This document shows positions 62,044 through 64,000 of a stretch of DNA of 64,000 nt, piece after piece (within the stretch, counting starts at the first letter, position 1; each line of letters begins with the position of its first letter). The position numbers were made by a program, and so were the translations under genes. Location: contig NZ_CP118735.1 of the NCBI RefSeq assembly GCF_032595075.1, forward strand, positions 152,001 to 216,000, written 5' to 3'. The notes under the pieces were generated by a model that was not told the DNA's origin, made no database searches, and was given only the letters and a program-made list of their open reading frames with translations. This DNA comes from Streptococcus sp. 29887. Lineage in GTDB: Bacteria > Bacillota > Bacilli > Lactobacillales > Streptococcaceae.

Positions 62044-64000
62044 ATGATTAAAAAGAAAAGTAATCGGTATTCAAAGAGTTTGTTTCGACAACAGGAAATT
62101 TTTTCTATTCGTAAGCTGAGTTTGGGTGTTGCCTCTGTTTTATTAGGTTCCTTCTTTATAGGTGGGGATGTGGTTCAAGCGGAGGAAATTTCTGGCGGTG
62201 CGGAATCTTCACTGGTAGTAGGAGCTGAGGAAAAGCCCCCTGTTGCCTCTACAGAGATTGTCCCAGCGAGTGAGGGGGATAGTGTTGTTATTTCGGATGA
62301 ACATCAGGTAGAAGATTCAATTGCATCACAAGCTGTTCCAGCTACTACTGCCCTACCTTCTCAGGATAATCCAGCAGAGGAAGTAGGTGTTGGTTCAGAG
62401 AATGTAACACCTGTTCCAGCAGAAACGCTTCCTTCTACCAGTTCTTCATCGGTCGCTCCAGATCCTGTACCTCAGCCTGTATCAACAGAGAAGGATGGAG
62501 ATGATTCAGCACTTTCCCCAGCTGTGCCAGCAGCTACTAGCTCATCAGAGATTGTTCAGCCGGTAGTAGAAGGTGGAAAAGTTCTTCCACGGTCAGCTTC
62601 GGAAGTTTCTAGGGATGAGAGAGATGAGTTGGTGGGGGGAGAGTTCAAAGATGAAGAGTCACTAGTTGCTAACGAAGATTCGAATCGTGAACCAAAACTA
62701 GATTCTTTGGACTTGAATGATGAAAATGGCTATGAAGATAGAAGTGCAGAAGAAGGTTCTAAGGTAGAAGAAGAAAACCGCAACAAACGCTTAGCGTATT
62801 TTGCAGAGTTAAATCGTTCAGGTTTTTCTAGAATAGAGATTCCGGAAGGGATGACCATGATTGACCATGAGGCTTTTCGAGGGAATAAGGACCTGAAAGA
62901 GATTGTTTTACCAACAACTCTAAAAACTATTGGCTACGGTGCATTTGAAAATACAGGTCTGGAAAAGTTAGTTCTACCAGCTTCTTTGACCTCTATTGGA
63001 GATAGGGCCTTTGCAGGTATTCCAACTCTGAAAGAAGTGGTGATACCAAAGAATCTTACCTATGCTCCCAATATATTTGCAGGTAGTGAAAATCTTAAAA
63101 AAGTAACCTTTGAGGACGGCATTACAGTCATTCCAGCTTCTATCCTTGCTGGGACTAGCGTGGAGGAAATCCACCTTCCAAGCAGTGTAGAAATAATCGA
63201 TAGTTATGCTTTTTCTGAGAATAAGTACCTGAAGAAAATCAATCTCAAGGATGGAGTGAAGGCAATTCATTCAGGAGCCTTTTCAGGTAATGGTTCTTTG
63301 GCTCAGGTTGACTTGCCGGATACTTTAGAATACATAGCTGACTATGCTTTTAGTGGAACTGGTAGCCTTGCATCAATTGACCTACCAGCCAGTGTAAAAC
63401 AAATTGGTTATAGTGCTTTTTATGATTCTGGTCTGACTTCTATCAACTTACCAGCAAACCTTGAATCAATAGACTACCATGCCTTTTACTCGACAAGATT
63501 GTCAGAGGTCAAGCTACCAGCCTCTCTTAAGTATCTTGGTTGGGGAGCCTTTTCTCATATCGATAGCTTAAAAAAGGTAGAGGTGAATTCGGATATAACA
63601 ACAGCTCAACATTGGAACTATTGGCCTTCTCCGTTTTGGGAGAGTCCTTTGACGGATGTTACGATTAAGGATGGTGTGACGGTGATTGCTGATATGATGT
63701 TTGAGGGGCAATCTGGAATTACTTCACTATCTCTTCCATCTAGTCTGCTTGAAATTAAACCCACAGCTTTTTCAGGTGTTGGGATAGAAAGTCTGACCCT
63801 ACCTGCTGGATTACAAAAACTAGGAACTCATAGTTTTGCTAGGAGTTCTAATTTGAAGTCCGTAACCATTCCGATTAGTCTTGTTGAGGGGGATGGAGCC
63901 TTCATTGACTCAAAAAATTTGGTTAATATCAGCCTTGCTCCTGGAATGACTAAGATTATAGACGGTCTCTTCCGCGGGACTGGTTTTTCAGAGTTCACGA
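62044..64000 (+). CDS. BspA-type leucine-rich-repeat surface protein (5' part, runs off the window)
   Basis: A partial gene of at least 652 codons with no stop before the window ends. It opens with a basic segment and a YSIRK-type signal (FSIRKLSLGVASVLLGSFF), cleaved near VQAEE. About 210 residues of Ser/Pro/Glu-rich sequence follow, then repeated BspA-type leucine-rich units of about 23 residues, each with an AF-x-G core and L-P-x-x-L (for example FEIPEGMTMIDHEAF-like units). Such proteins bind host surfaces or other bacteria. The ATG follows AGAAAGG. Confidence 0.88.
   Translation, partial: MIKKKSNRYSKSLFRQQEIFSIRKLSLGVASVLLGSFFIGGDVVQAEEISGGAESSLVVGAEEKPPVASTEIVPASEGDSVVISDEHQVEDSIASQAVPATTALPSQDNPAEEVGVGSENVTPVPAETLPSTSSSSVAPDPVPQPVSTEKDGDDSALSPAVPAATSSSEIVQPVVEGGKVLPRSASEVSRDERDELVGGEFKDEESLVANEDSNREPKLDSLDLNDENGYEDRSAEEGSKVEEENRNKRLAYFAELNRSGFSRIEIPEGMTMIDHEAFRGNKDLKEIVLPTTLKTIGYGAFENTGLEKLVLPASLTSIGDRAFAGIPTLKEVVIPKNLTYAPNIFAGSENLKKVTFEDGITVIPASILAGTSVEEIHLPSSVEIIDSYAFSENKYLKKINLKDGVKAIHSGAFSGNGSLAQVDLPDTLEYIADYAFSGTGSLASIDLPASVKQIGYSAFYDSGLTSINLPANLESIDYHAFYSTRLSEVKLPASLKYLGWGAFSHIDSLKKVEVNSDITTAQHWNYWPSPFWESPLTDVTIKDGVTVIADMMFEGQSGITSLSLPSSLLEIKPTAFSGVGIESLTLPAGLQKLGTHSFARSSNLKSVTIPISLVEGDGAFIDSKNLVNISLAPGMTKIIDGLFRGTGFSEFT

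Overview
The window reads as a chromosome segment of a low-GC streptococcus, most likely Streptococcus suis or a near relative. The grounds are gene content and style rather than a search: EcsAB, PepX, CppA, a RocS-like segregation protein, PflB with CcpA-type sites, an Mgl-type sugar transporter, TreBCR, LPXTG/YSIRK surface proteins, and BOX-like intergenic repeats. Most genes sit in short operons closed by clear stem-loop/T-run terminators. No rRNA, tRNA, complete insertion sequence or prophage was seen.

Layout. 1-15 kb is core metabolism and surface maintenance: ecsAB, a flavoprotein, 6-phospho-beta-glucosidase, rocS, a membrane GDPD, ybaB, agaS, pepX, cppA with a serine hydrolase, and a LysM-CHAP hydrolase. 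15-25 kb holds pflB, dinB, an Rrf2 regulator with its likely NAD(P)-binding target gene, a sugar-phosphate kinase and the mglBAC transporter.

25.1-36.6 kb is a complete type III-A (Csm) CRISPR-Cas locus: cas1-cas2, a leader, an array of 34 repeats and 33 spacers, a terminator, then a separate strong promoter driving cas6-csm1-csm2-csm3-csm4-csm5-csm6 with translationally overlapping genes. Cas1-Cas2 would acquire spacers. Cas6 would cut the array at a small GNRA hairpin, leaving an 8-nt tag. Csm1-5 would form the RNA-guided effector, whose Cas10 palm can make cyclic oligoadenylate, and Csm6 (CARF-HEPN) would be the activated RNase. The whole locus is bracketed by a 67-bp imperfect direct repeat of the 3' end of mglC. 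The three differences are all at third codon positions and synonymous. This is the strongest evidence in the window for horizontal acquisition and for a defined insertion site.

36.6-46 kb carries an LPXTG protein and a dead paralogue, a lipoprotein, recD2-lepB-rnhC with a BOX-like repeat whose end coincides with the lepB stop codon, a Gfo/Idh/MocA oxidoreductase and an Ala-rich LysM/M15-like wall protein behind a good WalR-type box. 46.5-51.4 kb is the trehalose regulon treC-treB / treR with a 26-bp palindromic operator. 51.4-57 kb has zapA-cvpA-mutS2, an acetyltransferase gene broken by a 65-bp two-hairpin insertion, trxA and msrAB. 57-58.7 kb is a glycine riboswitch and an AGCS transporter. 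The right end has an LPKTG surface protein, an unrecognised 399-aa protein, and a BspA-type leucine-rich surface protein that runs off the window. The two surface genes share an upstream inverted-repeat module.
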